Shown here in pieces: positions 1 to 13,660 of a DNA stretch of 64,000 nucleotides. A program made the position numbers and the translations under genes. Below the pieces are notes generated by a model. That model was not told the DNA's origin, did no database searches, and saw nothing but the letters and a program-made list of their open reading frames with translations. Origin of the DNA: Marsupella aquatica (taxonomy: Eukaryota; Marchantiophyta); the NCBI GenBank assembly GCA_973895155.1, contig OZ316895.1, positions 15,376,001-15,440,000 of the forward strand, written 5' to 3'. Position 1 is the stretch's first letter. The number at the start of each line of letters is the position of its first letter.

Positions 1-556
1 ATGAGGAGAAAATTAGGTGGAGACAAGGAAATACTGTCAAATTGATGCCTGGGCTCCTTTATCAAGATATTGCACACTGCCATAAATTGGAGGGCCATGG
101 TCCCAATAAATGGTTAGATATATCCTGTTGGATTGGAAAATCTTTGCTAAGCTATATTACTTTTTCCTTTTGCCGGGAATTGATAATTGTATAGCAGATA
201 TCCTTGCTAAGTTTCAGTATGTCTACGAATTCAACAGGGTTGGATGAGAAGATAGAGAAGGGTGGGTGTCATGATCCTTTTGTATCATAGGCACCAAAGT
301 GATGTTAATGTGCTAGAAAGTAGGATGTTGCATAAATGCACATTCCTCTCAGTTCCTTCAAATTTGTGGAAGACTCCTCATGTGCCTCAGCCATACGAAA
401 TCATAACATTGTTACTGCATCTACAGGCGCAAAACATATACACAAGGCAGTAGCAATACTTTGAGCCTGAGGGGATGAAGGACGAAGAAAACCCCTTTCA
501 ATTTTCAGCTTTGTGAGCTTTGGATATCATCCTCACAGGGTTACACAAATTTGTAG
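1..556. other. no coding sequence recognised; probably kinesin intron
   Basis: No kinesin N-terminal motif (first beta strand, the VAVRVRP-type stretch or the FDxVF region) can be read here in any frame. The first recognisable kinesin exon starts at 557, directly after an AG and in codon phase 1. The simplest reading is that this stretch is an intron of at least 556 bp, with the start codon and the first roughly 80-90 residues upstream of the window. A short open frame at 262-453 resembles nothing I know. Confidence 0.55.
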
Positions 557-3500
557 GTACAACGCAACTGTCCTTGCATATGGGCAGACTGGATCTGGCA
601 AGACCCACACTATGGGATGTGGCAACAATACATCTCTATTGGAAGAGGAGCTGGGCATACTTCCACGGGCCATACGCCAACTCTACGAAAGTATAGAGGA
701 GCGCAACAATCAGGCTGAGTTTCTTGTAAGTATTCCCTCGTCTTCAACTCCCAGTACTTAGAGACCCTGAAAATTCTTGATAAGTATGCTGCTGATAGTA
801 CCGTGTAGCCTAACAAAGCTACAAATCACTACATGATGATGGACATCTAATCTCAGACCTGACTATAGGTGACAGAATACTGTTTTGAAAGAGTAGGATG
901 AGCTGTTCTGAGGGTTGCCGATACTGGCATCATTTATTTCAGTCTGACGAAAAAACCAGATTAGTGTTTGAAAAGTACCAGCACTTAATTAAAATTAGGG
1001 GTGGAAAGGCAAGGGATAGAGACTGCATGAATATGTAAGTTCAATCTCCAGGGACATCTACCAGAGTTGGGGGTGAGTGGCCAGGAATGGACTCTTAGGG
1101 TGTGGAGGATGGAGAAGGAAATGAGATTATGATGAAATGTTGATTCCATAATTTGAGGGTTCCAAAAAGTGAGAATTTAATTCAGCCTGGTGATCTCCAG
1201 GCCTGCCGTAGAGAGCTGAGTCAAGAAGGTTTGTAGTACTATTTCAATATTTCTTGCTAATACAACTCGATATTTGACTCAGGTAAGATGTGCATTTGTT
1301 GAGATTTACAACGAGGAGATAAAGGATCTTCTACATCCAGACACTCCGTCGAAGTCGATATCAATTCGTGAAGATGCAAATGGGGATATCATCTTGGCTG
1401 GAGTGAAGGAGGAAGTTGTGACTAACTATGATTGTATGATGCGGTAATCTTGCTTGTGTGCTGCCCCTGGCCTCTTCTTTCAAATTGAAAACTTGTAATA
1501 TTTGTCTTCATAACTTGAACACTTTAGGTCATCCTCTTGAAAGATGTAGATTTATTTTCACCGTGTTTTTGTTTGCTGTGGTATGCCCGGGTGGATAAAG
1601 AAAGGAAACCTTGTTCACTTGTTGTTAAAAGTGCTTTGACACCATCTTTCCTCACGCAGACCTCAGTATAATAAATATCTATTATGGATTATTCGTTCAT
1701 GATTGCAGGTTTTTGGAGCATGGATCAGTGTTCCGAACAACAGGGAGTACACTCATGAATCAGCAGTCAAGTAGGTCACACGCGATCTTCACTATTATCG
1801 TTGAACAGCGCTCGGTCCTCAATGATGCCACTAATGGGGATGTCATTACAGCCAAGTTCCACCTGGTAGGGTCCCCTTCTCAGCATTGTCTAGAGAGCAT
1901 TGGCAAATTGTTGAACCTGACAACAGGACGTTCTCTAATGGAGTGATAAAAAAAGAAGGCCTCCACTTAACTTCATTGCTTCTTATTTACATATAGACAT
2001 TAGCTAGTCAGCCTTAAAGCTGTATAAATAGCATTGTGGAGACAATCTAATTGGTGGGTTCAATCTCTCAGGTTGACTTGGCTGGCTCAGAGAGAGCCAA
2101 GAGAACAGGTGCAGTAGGGTTGCGCTTCAAGGAATCTGTCACAATCAACTGTGGTCTCCTGGCTCTGGGTAACGTCATCAGGTTGGCAGTTTCTCTAAAA
2201 CATTTTGATTGAATATTGTTCTCATAACCTTATATGCTCTCCAAAAATCAGACCAAATCTTGCTCAAGACAATAGTACTTAGGGTAACAGATATTGACTT
2301 TCCTCATTGGACGTCCTTCTAAGTGGGCATGGGGCATTGGTCTGAAATGATTTGTATATAATTGTTAATCTTCCATTTGACATTGGCTTGCATCAACTCT
2401 TGTACTGGGCAGTGCTTTGGGTGATGAGCGCAAAAGGGGTCATCATGTTCCATATCGAGAGTCTAAGCTTACTCGGTTGCTTCAGGTGTGTCAATCAACC
2501 AGTTGTTCGTTCCCGACTATCTTCAATATTTCTTGGGACGGTTTCATACTACATTTTAGGATGCTGGGCGCTTGATAGGTGCTCAAAATGAAGGCATTTT
2601 ACATCACTCTTGGAGGCATTGCATATCTTATACAGGTTTACATCGAATACATCTATAACTTTAAACATATGTCATTCACGACAAAAGAAATTTGCAAAGA
2701 TCCATGTGCCATCTCTAGTCTGCTGCATTTGGGCATGGATATAACACTTGCAGGACACTCAAACAGTCTTATCTGTCTAGATGGATAGTAAGCAACATGG
2801 CCTGTAGTTCGAGAGTATATACTTTGCAACCCTGAATGCAAGGTGAATCAAGGGATTTCTTGATACCACTGATCATCAGATCTTGTTAACTACACTTCCA
2901 GCGTACTCATACCCTTACAAAGAATCACTTGGAACTACGTTCTGAATTGTCAACTTGCATCATGGGCGTCTTGACTACTTCAAAAATAATTTTACTCCAT
3001 TTGATCCCATCTTCATGTATTGCAGGGCTGGCAGTCTATGATGCATCACACGGGAGGTTAATCTGAAATTTTTCTCCAATGTTGCAGGATTCTCTTGGAG
3101 GGAACAGCAGGACTTGCATGATAGCTTGCATCAGGTAACTCGAGCTAAGCAGGTTGCTTAGTAGATTCAAGTTAGGATAAGATTTCAAGCAGAGAATGTT
3201 CATACGAAGCAGGTTTAGTGATGTCTTTCTCAAAGATTATGGCAGTAGTGTCTGAAATTCATTAATTACTTGCTTTAGATATGGCACCTTAATTGCCAGG
3301 GTAAGTGCAGATTTGGAAGATGTAGATTCAGGGAAAGTGGACTTTTCGCATTTTCCCAGGGTATCAGGGATATATTCTCCATGACGTAGTCACAGACCAC
3401 CTAAGGGTTTCTGTTTCATTACATCCAACTTTCGAACTTGATGATTGTTCAGCTGAATAAGTACTGATGCTCAGTGCCGTCGTCTCGCTGAAAAACAGTA

Positions 3501-6500
3501 CAGCGGACACTAACTTCGAAGAGACGTTAAATACATTGAAGTATGCGAACCGTGCTCGAAACATTCGCAACACCCCTGTCATCAACCGGGATCCTCAGAC
3601 ACAACAGCTGAACCAGCTCAGACTTGAAGTTCGAGTAAGTTTTTATTTCTTGATACACATCAAAGTGGGTCAAAGATTCTCAAATTCACGTCAGTCTCCC
3701 AGGCAATATTAACAGTGATATCAAAAGGACATAAATAGATAAACCATCAGAACTGAAGCAGTCCGTGGGTGACTAATGTTTTGTCACTGCTTTTGAGGGG
3801 AGTAATGTTTTGTAATACTGTTAGTATCCTTTCAATCTCCTATGTTTCATTCTGTGAATGTTCGGTCATGCTGGTACAGGCCTTGCAAGTTGAGTTGTTG
3901 AACTCGCGCTTGAGGAGCATGGGGAAAGAGCCAGTGACTGGACCTCAGAGTTTGGAAACACTTCTGGAGGACGAGTCGCACCGTCAATTCCTCGATGATG
4001 TTAGGCAAGTTCATGTCCCGTTTCTTTGTCAGTTTGCAAGTTAGGATGTTCTGAAAATGTCATGGGCGCATGTCACAAGACGCCAAATGTACAGCGCACT
4101 AGTTTCCAATTGGATATACAATATATACTGAGAAATGAAGTCCTTTTGAATGATTATCGACTTCTTGTGCCCTCAGAACCTGCTCGACTAAAGATTTCTC
4201 TGACCTGCTGAGTAAATACGTGATTTGAATGTGGACACTGCTTTGGAAATTCAATGCTGAAGTGAAATCACAATTTAATCAAAAGTTGACGGTCCTTTCA
4301 TTGAAAGTCTGAGAAGAATATGCCTGACAAGCATGTTCTCATGGGTCCACTTCAACCTGCAGATCAAGGGCTGATGAAACAGCAGATGTCTCAGCTGAAT
4401 TGTTAACAGTTCGCCGCAAAAGTCGTGAGGGGGAGCAAGAGTGTGCCAGACTAAAGCAAGATATGAAGGCCTGTTGATAGAACCAGTATCCTTGTGTATT
4501 TTTTCAAAATGCTAGTCAATGCAAATCGTGTTTCAGACGTGGTCACATGTGCACTGAGTAACCCACCTCGTCATCTGCAAGCTAACTCATTTCATTGGAC
4601 ACAAGAACAGAAATTGGAGTCTCTCATTGCCAAGTTGCAAGAGGAGATGCTTGAGCTTCGAACCGAGCGAGACCATTACCAGGTCGGTCTTATGAACCAT
4701 TTCTTTTGATAATCGTTTTGCTTTTAAGTTAAATAGACTTGCAAAGGGTAAAAACTGAGATTCAGATTTGGATCATAATCATCTAGAAACGTTACTGCCG
4801 TTGAGAGGCTTGCCCCCTGAAAACAGTCATGTCCAAGGCATGCTTAGACATAGGACCAAATTGGATCAGCACGGTGAACTTTGGCCACTGGATCTTATGT
4901 AGGATCTCGAGCTTCCTTATTTAGACAGCCTCACTGAAATCAAGGTCGAGTCTGTGGGAGGCCCTGGAATGGAATGATGGGTGTTCTAATATTCACTTAA
5001 ACTGCTGAAGTCATTCTGTACTTTGCTGACAGCTCAAGCTTGACGAGGTCAACACAGAGATGACTGCTCTATTACAAGTTCTCCCAGATTGGGAAAGCAC
5101 TGGTGTCATTGCTTCTTCCCCAAGAGCGCATCTTGTGGACTTGACTAAACGATTGACCGGAGATAATGATGGAGAGAGATATGGATTTGACCAGCAGTGC
5201 AACTCTCCCAGTGGGCAGGTTGAGAAACTTTCTAGCATTAATGGGGCTCCTCAAAAGTCTCCAGCAGATAAAGACTCCACGAATGGGGAGAAGGGGTTGG
5301 TGAAAGAAGCCGCGGATTCCAGTTTCTCGCGTCCAAGATCTCAACCTGATGAAGTGCACTCTGTTACCAATTGCAGAGATTCGCCTGCAAGCCGGAAGTC
5401 TGACTCAAGGGTCTGTAAGACACTGCCACACCTCCTATCAAAAGATGCTAGCTATTCAGTTGTTTTTTCAACGTATAAGTGTCATATAAGAGTCATCTCA
5501 CCACCCATTGATTATTTTAGTGAGTACATTGAACGACTTGACGTCAGCTCATTTTTATTGGTTTTTCTATACTTCCAAAGAAATAGATGATTCTTCCTCC
5601 AGTCAACAAAAAGCGATGGATGTCCAACTTCCTACGGTAGAACGTCACCCACGTTAGTTATTGTATAGTGATACCTCGCACTAACGATTGGAGATGTCAG
5701 TAGTGGCTAGCTCCTGCTCTCTTACAAAGCCTTGTTATGAATCTATGGGTACAGGGTGCAACTTTGAACTCTCCTGGACGAGGGACAAGCCGAGGCAGTA
5801 GGAACATTATTAATCAGCATCTTCGAACAATTCGAGTGCTAGAAGAGCGGCTGGCGTTGAAAGAGAATGATTTCAAAGTCAAAGATGAGGCTTTGGTAGA
5901 TGCAAAAGAAGATCTTGCTCGAGATGAGCGAATTTTTGCTGAAAAGGTACCATTCGTTTGGGTAGCTACAAAAGAGAAGGCTGCTTTTTACTCATCTTTT
6001 ATTTGAGATCCAATGCTTCCAATTTATTTCCTCAAGTCACATCTACTAAAGGAAGGTAGTTTTGTTCTTGTGGCCTATGCTTAGTGTTGTAGTCTTTTGA
6101 TTTTACAGAAGAATAGTTTTAAGCCTTGTTCAAAGGGAACAAATGACTCTGTGAACTTGCGTGCCACTTTTCTAATGTGCACTCTTACTTGCTGCCTTCT
6201 GTCAGATCAAGGAGATCAAAGCACTGAAGAAACTTGCACGAGATCTGACAGAAGAGAAGCAACAGTTACTCCAGAAGACAGACTATGATGCTGTAACAAT
6301 TTCACGGATGTCCGAAGAGGCAATAGCAAAGGAAGATCAATTAGCAGTATTAAGGAGTTCACTAGAGGCATTGCAATCAGGTCGTCCTGATGCCTGCACA
6401 ATCAATGGAGCTAACCTTGGTGGGAAGTCTAAATTTGATAAAGATGTCCAACAATCTCACGACTCTAATGAACGTGATTATTCTTTTGAGGGGGTAAGAA

Positions 6501-9500
6501 TCACTAGTTCAATAAACCTCACAAGTTGGAACATGGCTACATGACGGAAAAAGCGAATGGATGCTTTCTTTGCATTCTTTGCATCAATATACGGTCCAAA
6601 TCAGCCATTTTTCTTTCAATGTTTATAAACGTCAGTACTCTTTTCTTGAACTCTGTGGAGCTTAGAGGCGTCACCAGATTTGCAACAAATGTTTTGCTGC
6701 TGCGCCTATTTGACATTTGTCTCACATACATCGTGGACGTTCCAGGGAAAAGGGGATAAAAGTGAGCTGGGGGATCAAGTTTCTCTTGCTTCTTTCGATA
6801 CAGACGGCCAGATGAAGATTGAGGAGCTTACGGAGAGGATGAAGGTAATCCTTGGGTTCCATACCTCGATGCAAAAATGAGGACAACTAGCGTATATTCA
6901 AATACATTTACCCTCACAATGTAAAACAGCGGTGAATCTGTGATTTTGTTTGCACAATGGTCAAGATGACGATTTTTGAGTCTCTTACGTCTAATGACGC
7001 TTCAGTCTCAGAAGAACAACTCAAGTTGTTGGAGATAATTTTTATCCCATCCATCTGAATTTGAGAACAAGACTGTTGCATTAACTGCTGTGATAGGCAG
7101 AGGAGGATGAAAAAGCGAGGTTGCTAGATGAGAAAACGGCAATAGAGGAACAGAAATCTCGTCTTGAAGAAGATGTCAGGCATCAGACTCGTGAATTCAA
7201 ACGCAGCAAGCAGGTTATGGACAAGCAACTGCAGGAGCTGGCACTAAGCATCCAGCAGAAAGAGGAGCTTATCCAGGAACTTGCCAGGAACGAAGCAGAA
7301 GCCAAGCATCTGACTCAACAGTATGAAAGCCGAATGCTTGAGCTTGAAGCTGAGGTCACCTTCTTTCCTTGCTCATCGAGCCACCAGTTCCCGGATAAAA
7401 CTTACAAGTTTGCGATTACACAGCCGCTCTGATAGTTGCAAATTATCCTGAGTATACCTAGTTTAACCTCAACAGCCGTTGCCTGCTAGTTTGTGTAGTT
7501 GATGTGTTGCTCGATGAGAACATACTAAGAGATATTATGCTGCAGATGAGACGAAAAGAAGACGAAGTGGAAGCTTTGAAAAAAGAATTGGAAGCAATTG
7601 ACAGGAATGCTGCTAAGGGAGCTGAGGAGAAAAAGCGGTTACGTGAGCAGTACGAGGAAAAAGTGAAGAGAATAACGGGACAGTTGATAGCATTGAAAAG
7701 ACAACGTTGGGAGCAAGAATCCCAACGCCTTGAGAGGCAAAAAGCAAAGTCTGATGTGAAAGTGAGTGATACATGCATTTAACCTTGCCGTCATTAGAGA
7801 GTATGCTGGCTTGAATATATCACACCCCAACTGGTCCAACCTTTGCTGACTCGTCGCTGTACACTAGAGGAATTTCCTTTGAGTTGGATTGGAGGAAGAC
7901 TAATCATTGTGAACTATCTGTCCAGTTGCAAAGTCTACAACATGAGATAACAAGAATGCGAGCCCAACAAGACTCTTTGAAGAAAAAGATCAAAGAAACA
8001 ACGGACAAGTATGAAGATGAGCATGAACGTGATCTTAAGACTATGGCCGTCCTGAAACGTGAAGCTGAGAATCAGCTCAGGCGAGTGCGTGAGCTTGAGG
8101 TGAGTAGTGCTCTGTTTTTTGTCATAATCTCCTTTCTCATTTATGTCATGTGGTTCTTTGTCATATGAGCCCTCATGCATTAATTCCAATGCTCACAACA
8201 GATGGAGAATCAGAAGCAGCGAATGGTCGTGAGGAGGAAAAATGAGGAGATGGCACTTGCTAACAAGAAGCTGAAGGAGCTTGGAGTCTTGGATGGGGAA
8301 GTTTCTACAAAGTTGAGCAACCGAGAGCGGAGTCTAGCGTATGCTCAATCTCACAAGACAGTTGGACGGCAAAATTCTGCTCCACCAATCCCAGATTCTC
8401 ACCATTTGGCAAACAACGTTGAGAAAACTGTTTCAACTCTGGATGTAGAAATTGGAAAGCTTCTCAAAGTGAGGGAAGCAGTAGCTCTTAAGAATAAGCA
8501 GGTACACTCTTATGATCGAACAGAGGTCCTACAGTCCTGACAGTCGGTTCTACAGGATGCTCGTTTGATTCCAATTAATGTGCATATCGGTCAGGAAGCT
8601 CGAAAGCTAACAATGGTTACCTGAGCACCGTGAATCCTTTGGAAAAAGAGCCATAACTTTGCCACAGAAATTTTCTGGGATTGTCCCGACCGAACTCTTC
8701 AAGTAGATTGGGTAGCCCTTGACATCTGAACACTCTGTTTTCTTTACTTTTCAAGTATGTTAATATCTGGATTTTGTTTTCTCGCAGGAGGTAAAAAGGG
8801 AGGAAATTTTGCTGGAGAAGGATGAATGTTTGAACGAACGTTCTAAAATGGAACTAAAGCATGCCAGAGCAGTCCATGATATAAGTCAAGAGTTGGAGAG
8901 AAAGACCATTTTAATCCACGAACTGGAAAAGCAGATGGAGGGACTTCAAGCAAAAGCCGATGAAGCCAAAAATTTGGGCAAAATGGAAGTTGCAGCTGAC
9001 TTTTTAGGAGAGGTATGCTTGTTATCATTATCTCTTCGATAGCTTTTAAGATTTTCTGGAATCTTCTATTGGTTACGACATCCTCCATATATCTGAATAT
9101 TATGTTACTCAGTCCAATGTACACATGAAGACTAATGAACCACTTGTAACAGGTGCTGTATGTGAAGGAACAATGTGATCAAGAACGGCAAGCATGTGCA
9201 TCGCTGGAAGCGAAACGCAAACCCCACAAACTTTTGACTCGGGGAGAGGTGTCCTTATATGGAGACCTAGATGAACGCATAGAAGCACTGGATGCGCAGG
9301 CAGAGTATATGGCGTTATCCATTGCGGAACAGGAGAAGAACATACACGACCGTGGAAATACAATGTGAGTTCGAAGGTTTATTAACCGATATTCCAGTAG
9401 TTGGTTGCATAGTCTGTAACAAACCTGAGATGTCACCTAAGAACGACATCATGGGTGAATGCGTGATCTACATATTCAGGCAGTCAAGGCAATGGTCGTT

Positions 9501-11512
9501 TTGCCATATAGAGACACTAGTTATGGAACTGGGAAACACAGACAAAGAACTGATTTGAGGTTGCAATATCATATAAACATCCGTCATTGGACATAGCAGC
9601 TTATCAAGCTGTAGTCCATGTAATTGATAAGATTTGTAAAGCGTGAAATCCTTCTCGTGATTCATATTGGAAGAGTCCCCCTCCTGCTGTGCTGCAGAGA
9701 AGCTGTGCAGTCACAGCTGGAGTCTCTGGGCTCGGAGGAGACCAAGGTTGTACTGAAAAAATATCTGGAGAAGTTTGTAGAAGTCAAGGACAAGCAAAGG
9801 CAGGAAGCGAAACTAGTGGCCAATCTTGAGCTACAACTGAAGGAGAAACTTCAGGCTGTTTCTGAAGCTGAAACCAACTCTAGACTAAAAGAAATTGAGT
9901 TTGATCGGAGGCAAGTGTCGTCCCTTCACCTTCTTCCTTAGACGCAATGACCATGATCCGAGAGAATTACCTACCTCTCGATCACTACTTGATAGTGACA
10001 TATCGTTGGGAAAACTAGGCTCTGAGTTTCGTCACTATCAACTCAACTGTTTGCTGGCTAAAACAACTTGTTTGGGATCTTAACTTGTCTTGTGAGAGAA
10101 TTCGAGAATGTTCCTATTTCGGTTGAAAGGTCTATCTAAGGGGTCAACCTTTACTCTGGTGCCACTTTGGATCAGATGGGCGCAGCGCTAAAAATTGAAT
10201 TGTGACTTTGACATCTATAGAAGTATGATACATGTTAACTGTGTTTCACAGGTTGACTGAACTTCATACACAGCATGCAAAAGAAGTACAGTATTTGCTT
10301 AAGCAAGTTGAGACTGTGTCTGCTAATCCATCAACGGAAAGGTACGCTAACCTTTAAGAAAGTGCAAAAGCGGAAATGATTGATGTTCGTTTGGGTTTTT
10401 AGCATTTGCTTCGACTTCTACATTGTACGTCGTCAGCGATAGCCACCTAATTGGACGTATATACCATGAAGTTGTGTGAGTACTGAAAAGTTCAAATGGC
10501 TGACGCTGACAGGGTAAACAATGGCCCAGTATATTTACTACATTTGCCTTTGGTGTCTGGTCTAGAGCATTCTCTAACAATGCCTTCGGCTAAGTCAAAC
10601 AATTTCAGGGGTCGAACAGCGACTTCAACGGAATTTCCGTCTCATGAGAACGAGGATGATAATTTTGGGAGGAAGGATGATCCCAACGAGGTTAAGGCTG
10701 CAGCTGCCAATCAGAAAATTGCGATTCTTCGCCAGGATAACTTTCAGTACAAGCAGACTAATAGTCTACTAAAACGAAAACTTCAAGAGATGATCTCCTC
10801 TTGGGAAGCTGAAAAGAAGGTTCACTTCTCACTGAAGCATGTCCAGCAATATTACTGCAAGTTCTATCCAGGGTAGTCTTAATAAGAGAGGATTAACGTT
10901 TCTGTGAATAGCTTGGGATTCATGTTGACAGCAGATGGAAACTCCATCTATAATACTCAGCCAGTCCGATGCTCATAAAAATGTATAGATAGACTGCAGA
11001 GCTTCGGTTTTAACGAGCGAATCCAAGAATCATCAATTTACTCTCGCGATAATACACAGAAACACATTTCTCGCAAATATTATTGGCAACTACTGTAGGT
11101 GTTCTCCAAGGCACATTTCATGCTCATTTGAAGTGAGGGTATCCTACCAAAAACAAGAATAAGTAGATGAGAGTACTCTTGTTTGTCCTGACAATACACA
11201 GTTTGCCCTTTCCAGGCATTTGAGAATATGGTTCAAGGTGAGCGGCATTCATGGGAATCAGAGCGCCAGGCATGGGACCATAGGGCTCTATCATATCTTG
11301 AGCAGCAAGAGGGCTTGGAGATTCAGCTTGAACAGCTGGACAGGGATAGACATGCATTGAAGGATGAATTGGAAAACACAAAAGCCTTGCTACACAAGGC
11401 AGGCCTCGGCATTCGCCTGCCAGTACGGAATGTTCGAGAATTGACCGATGGGGATGTAGATCTTCGAAACATATCATCAGTGCCCCCATCCAGAGGACAA
11501 TCCTCAGATTGA
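557..11512 (+). CDS. kinesin-4 family motor protein (KIF4-like), 5'-partial, about 24 exons
   Basis: Plus-end microtubule motor of the kinesin-4 group. Plant members act in cortical vesicle transport or in spindle and phragmoplast organisation. Exons I can phase: 557-725, 1283-1443, 1709-1865, 2072-2181, 2413-2485, 3088-3134, 3499-3634, 3880-4004, 4363-about 4468, about 4537-4682, 5033-about 5410, 5755-5946, 6206-6493, 6746-6844, 7097-7354, 7546-7761, 7926-8099, 8202-8501, 8788-9012, 9153-9364, 9698-9910, 10252-10341, 10609-10819 and 11216-11512 (TGA). Motor motifs run in order: P-loop [10 protein letters not shown], switch [12 protein letters not shown], switch [29 protein letters not shown], then the neck-linker region [12 protein letters not shown]. 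The remainder, roughly 1,100 residues, is charged coiled coil and ends in a Ser/Pro-rich tail. The motor-to-stalk sequence ([13 protein letters not shown]) is closer to KIF4-type plant kinesins than to FRA1. Introns after 4004 and 9910 have GC donors. Only the borders around 4468, 4537 and 5410 are uncertain. No internal break was seen in the phased exons. Confidence 0.9.
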
Positions 11513-12346
11513 TTTTCTGTTGCAGCGCAAGTTTCCTCAGCAGTGTCAGAGCAGTACTAAGTTTGAGGTAATCAACCCAAATTTGCCTTGCATTTGGCTT
11601 CCATACCTTAAGCAAGGAGCTTGCTGCCACAATTTTGTTGCCATAGGCCACCTCACTCTGGCGGAGGAGTTCATTGTTGTACATACATTCATACCATCAA
11701 TAAAATGTATCATATTGCCCATGATAGGACTTATCTATCAAGTGGAGACACCAAGAGATGGATACGGCATTAACGTTTCAGTGTATTCTGCAAGCTTGAT
11801 CTTAGGTTTAAAACTGAGAGAGTAGTACTCTCGCACTAAGGACGCCAATATAGAATGGATCTTCTCTTCTACGGTCGCGTTTCCAAGCTCACAACTGATA
11901 ATCTGTCAGAATCTACCCCACCCATATAGATTCCAAAGTTCCCGTATCCGAAGTGCGATCAGCTGAAAAGAAGCATGAACACATCTGACAATGACAATCC
12001 CAGTCAAACCATATACATGACAGGGAATCCAATCCTTCAAGAAAAAGCTATTGTGGGAAAGAATTTATCTTTTATTGATTGCGAGGAAGGAGTGCACACT
12101 AATCTCAAAGAACACAAGCTTGGCCGTTGAATTCTTTCTGTGTCTCCATAACAATCTAAACTGCTGAGGGAAGTTGCTGAAGGGAGTCTGTTTGCAATGG
12201 ATCTACACCAAAACTTCGACACCCAAGGTGCAGAATTCAAGTTGCCTGACATCACCAGCTTGCCCGTCTATCAACTCTCTTTGAAAGGATTCAAAAAATC
12301 CGAGTACAGGAAAAGTGCCCGGGTGAGCATAGGATTATCAACATCC
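11513..12346. other. convergent 3' flanks of the kinesin and TRM10 genes
   Basis: The two genes end toward each other with about 830 bp between stop codons. The sequence probably holds both 3' UTRs. I see no coding exon and cannot place poly(A) sites by eye. Confidence 0.5.
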
Positions 12347-13660
12347 TCACTGTTCCCCTGATCCCTGACAACTCTCTTCTGCTGCCCGTTTTCGAACGGG
12401 AACAACTTTCATTAGAGATTTTTTCCAGTCGCCAACCTCCAGGAAGCACAGCAGCAACTCTACAACTTGATTGACGGTCAAGACCTGAGAAGCCATCATC
12501 TTCAAGTGATCTCCAACAGGGAGTTTCGCTGTAACTATCTTTTGATTCGTAGCTTTGTCCAGAGTTATATTTTTCCAGCGGTTGCGATCTACTAGCCCTC
12601 CTATAATGTAAATCTTTGCATTATCCAGCGACTCCAAAATGTTTTCGGAATCCGCTGTCAAGTAAACAAGATCTGACTGTCGCTCCTTGAAAACTTCCAT
12701 GTAAGACTCTACCTCCCTATGGATGAGCCAATTGTTAAACCCTGAAATCTTCTCCAGTTCTTTTCGGACGTCACCTCTCACCCCAGTCAAGCTTATCCTG
12801 CCCGGAACAGGAGCTCTTCCATTTGCAGCGTATGAGTACATCACTTGTTGGATCAAACTGGTAATCTCATTGGGTTTCATTAGTTCACTGAACTCAAGAT
12901 CAATGACAATATTTTGGCCTGTCTCAAGCGCTTGCTTGAGCTTCTCCTTTCTGGACAGTTGTTCATCCTTCCGTTCTTTGCGTAAGCTCAGCTTTTCAAA
13001 TCTTGCTTTTTCCTTTTCATCCTCAGTCAGGTTTGCAAGTTTCTCCTCCCATTCTCTTCGTTTCCTAGCGGTTTCTTGATGCCTCTTTTCCTTCTCAGCA
13101 GCTTTTCTTTGCATTTTGATGTCCTTATATCTCTCTCTCTTTGCAAGTTGCTTCAAAGCAGACTTTGACAGCTGCTTTGCAACTGGCTCTCCTTGCTCCC
13201 GTGCTCTTTCTTCTTCGTCCCCTTGTTCAAGTTCTGAGGTAGATTGCTGGGGTCCTTGATCGACAGGAATGTCTCCTTTGCCATCCGTCCGATCAACACT
13301 TTCTGAAGCTGGAATGCCATCCTCACCACTGATAACCTCTTTAGTATCACCAAAACGTGACTGTTCCTTTCCGTTAACCAAAAATTCGTGTGTGTCAACT
13401 GCTCTGCCATTTGTTTCTTCTGGTTTCACATTCTCCATATCTGACACGGGGTGTCGCAAAACGCCACCGTCCAAGCCTGATAGTAGATCCTTTACTTCAA
13501 TTCTGACGTCCAGTGATGCAACATCCTCAACTTGGGCCCCAGTGCCATCAAGATTTATTTCAAGAACTGATGTGTTGCTATGGTCACGTGAACGATGTGC
13601 ACTCACTTCCTCAATCACAGCACCATTCTGGTTGGATTCATTTACTGTTTCGTTCCCCAT
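12347..13660 (-). CDS. TRM10: TRM10-type tRNA (guanine-9-N1)-methyltransferase
   Basis: A SPOUT-fold enzyme that transfers a methyl group from S-adenosylmethionine to N1 of guanine 9 in tRNA. It is a 437-residue single-exon frame with ATG at 13658-13660. Residues 1-160 are acidic and low complexity. Residues 160-245 are a highly charged Lys/Arg/Glu helix typical of the region before the SPOUT core. The catalytic domain spans about 248-425, with VIDLEFSELM (252-261), YLTADSE (333-339), the knot motif IIGGLVDRNRW (352-362; D358 corresponds to the conserved catalytic Asp) and KLPVGDHLKM..SQVLTVNQV (379-399). The end VPVRKR is also family-typical. The long acidic N-terminus exceeds that of yeast Trm10 and could direct nuclear or nucleolar location, but no clear signal is visible. 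An organellar isoform is possible but less likely, since the N-terminus is acidic and not transit-peptide-like. Confidence 0.93.
   Translation of the reverse strand: MGNETVNESNQNGAVIEEVSAHRSRDHSNTSVLEINLDGTGAQVEDVASLDVRIEVKDLLSGLDGGVLRHPVSDMENVKPEETNGRAVDTHEFLVNGKEQSRFGDTKEVISGEDGIPASESVDRTDGKGDIPVDQGPQQSTSELEQGDEEERAREQGEPVAKQLSKSALKQLAKRERYKDIKMQRKAAEKEKRHQETARKRREWEEKLANLTEDEKEKARFEKLSLRKERKDEQLSRKEKLKQALETGQNIVIDLEFSELMKPNEITSLIQQVMYSYAANGRAPVPGRISLTGVRGDVRKELEKISGFNNWLIHREVESYMEVFKERQSDLVYLTADSENILESLDNAKIYIIGGLVDRNRWKNITLDKATNQKIVTAKLPVGDHLKMMASQVLTVNQVVELLLCFLEVGDWKKSLMKVVPVRKRAAEESCQGSGEQ

Noticed and set aside
557-11512. Kinesin as a pseudogene because open frames are broken every few hundred bases
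   Set aside because: The breaks coincide with splice sites, and most joined exons keep phase with conserved motor and coiled-coil sequence.
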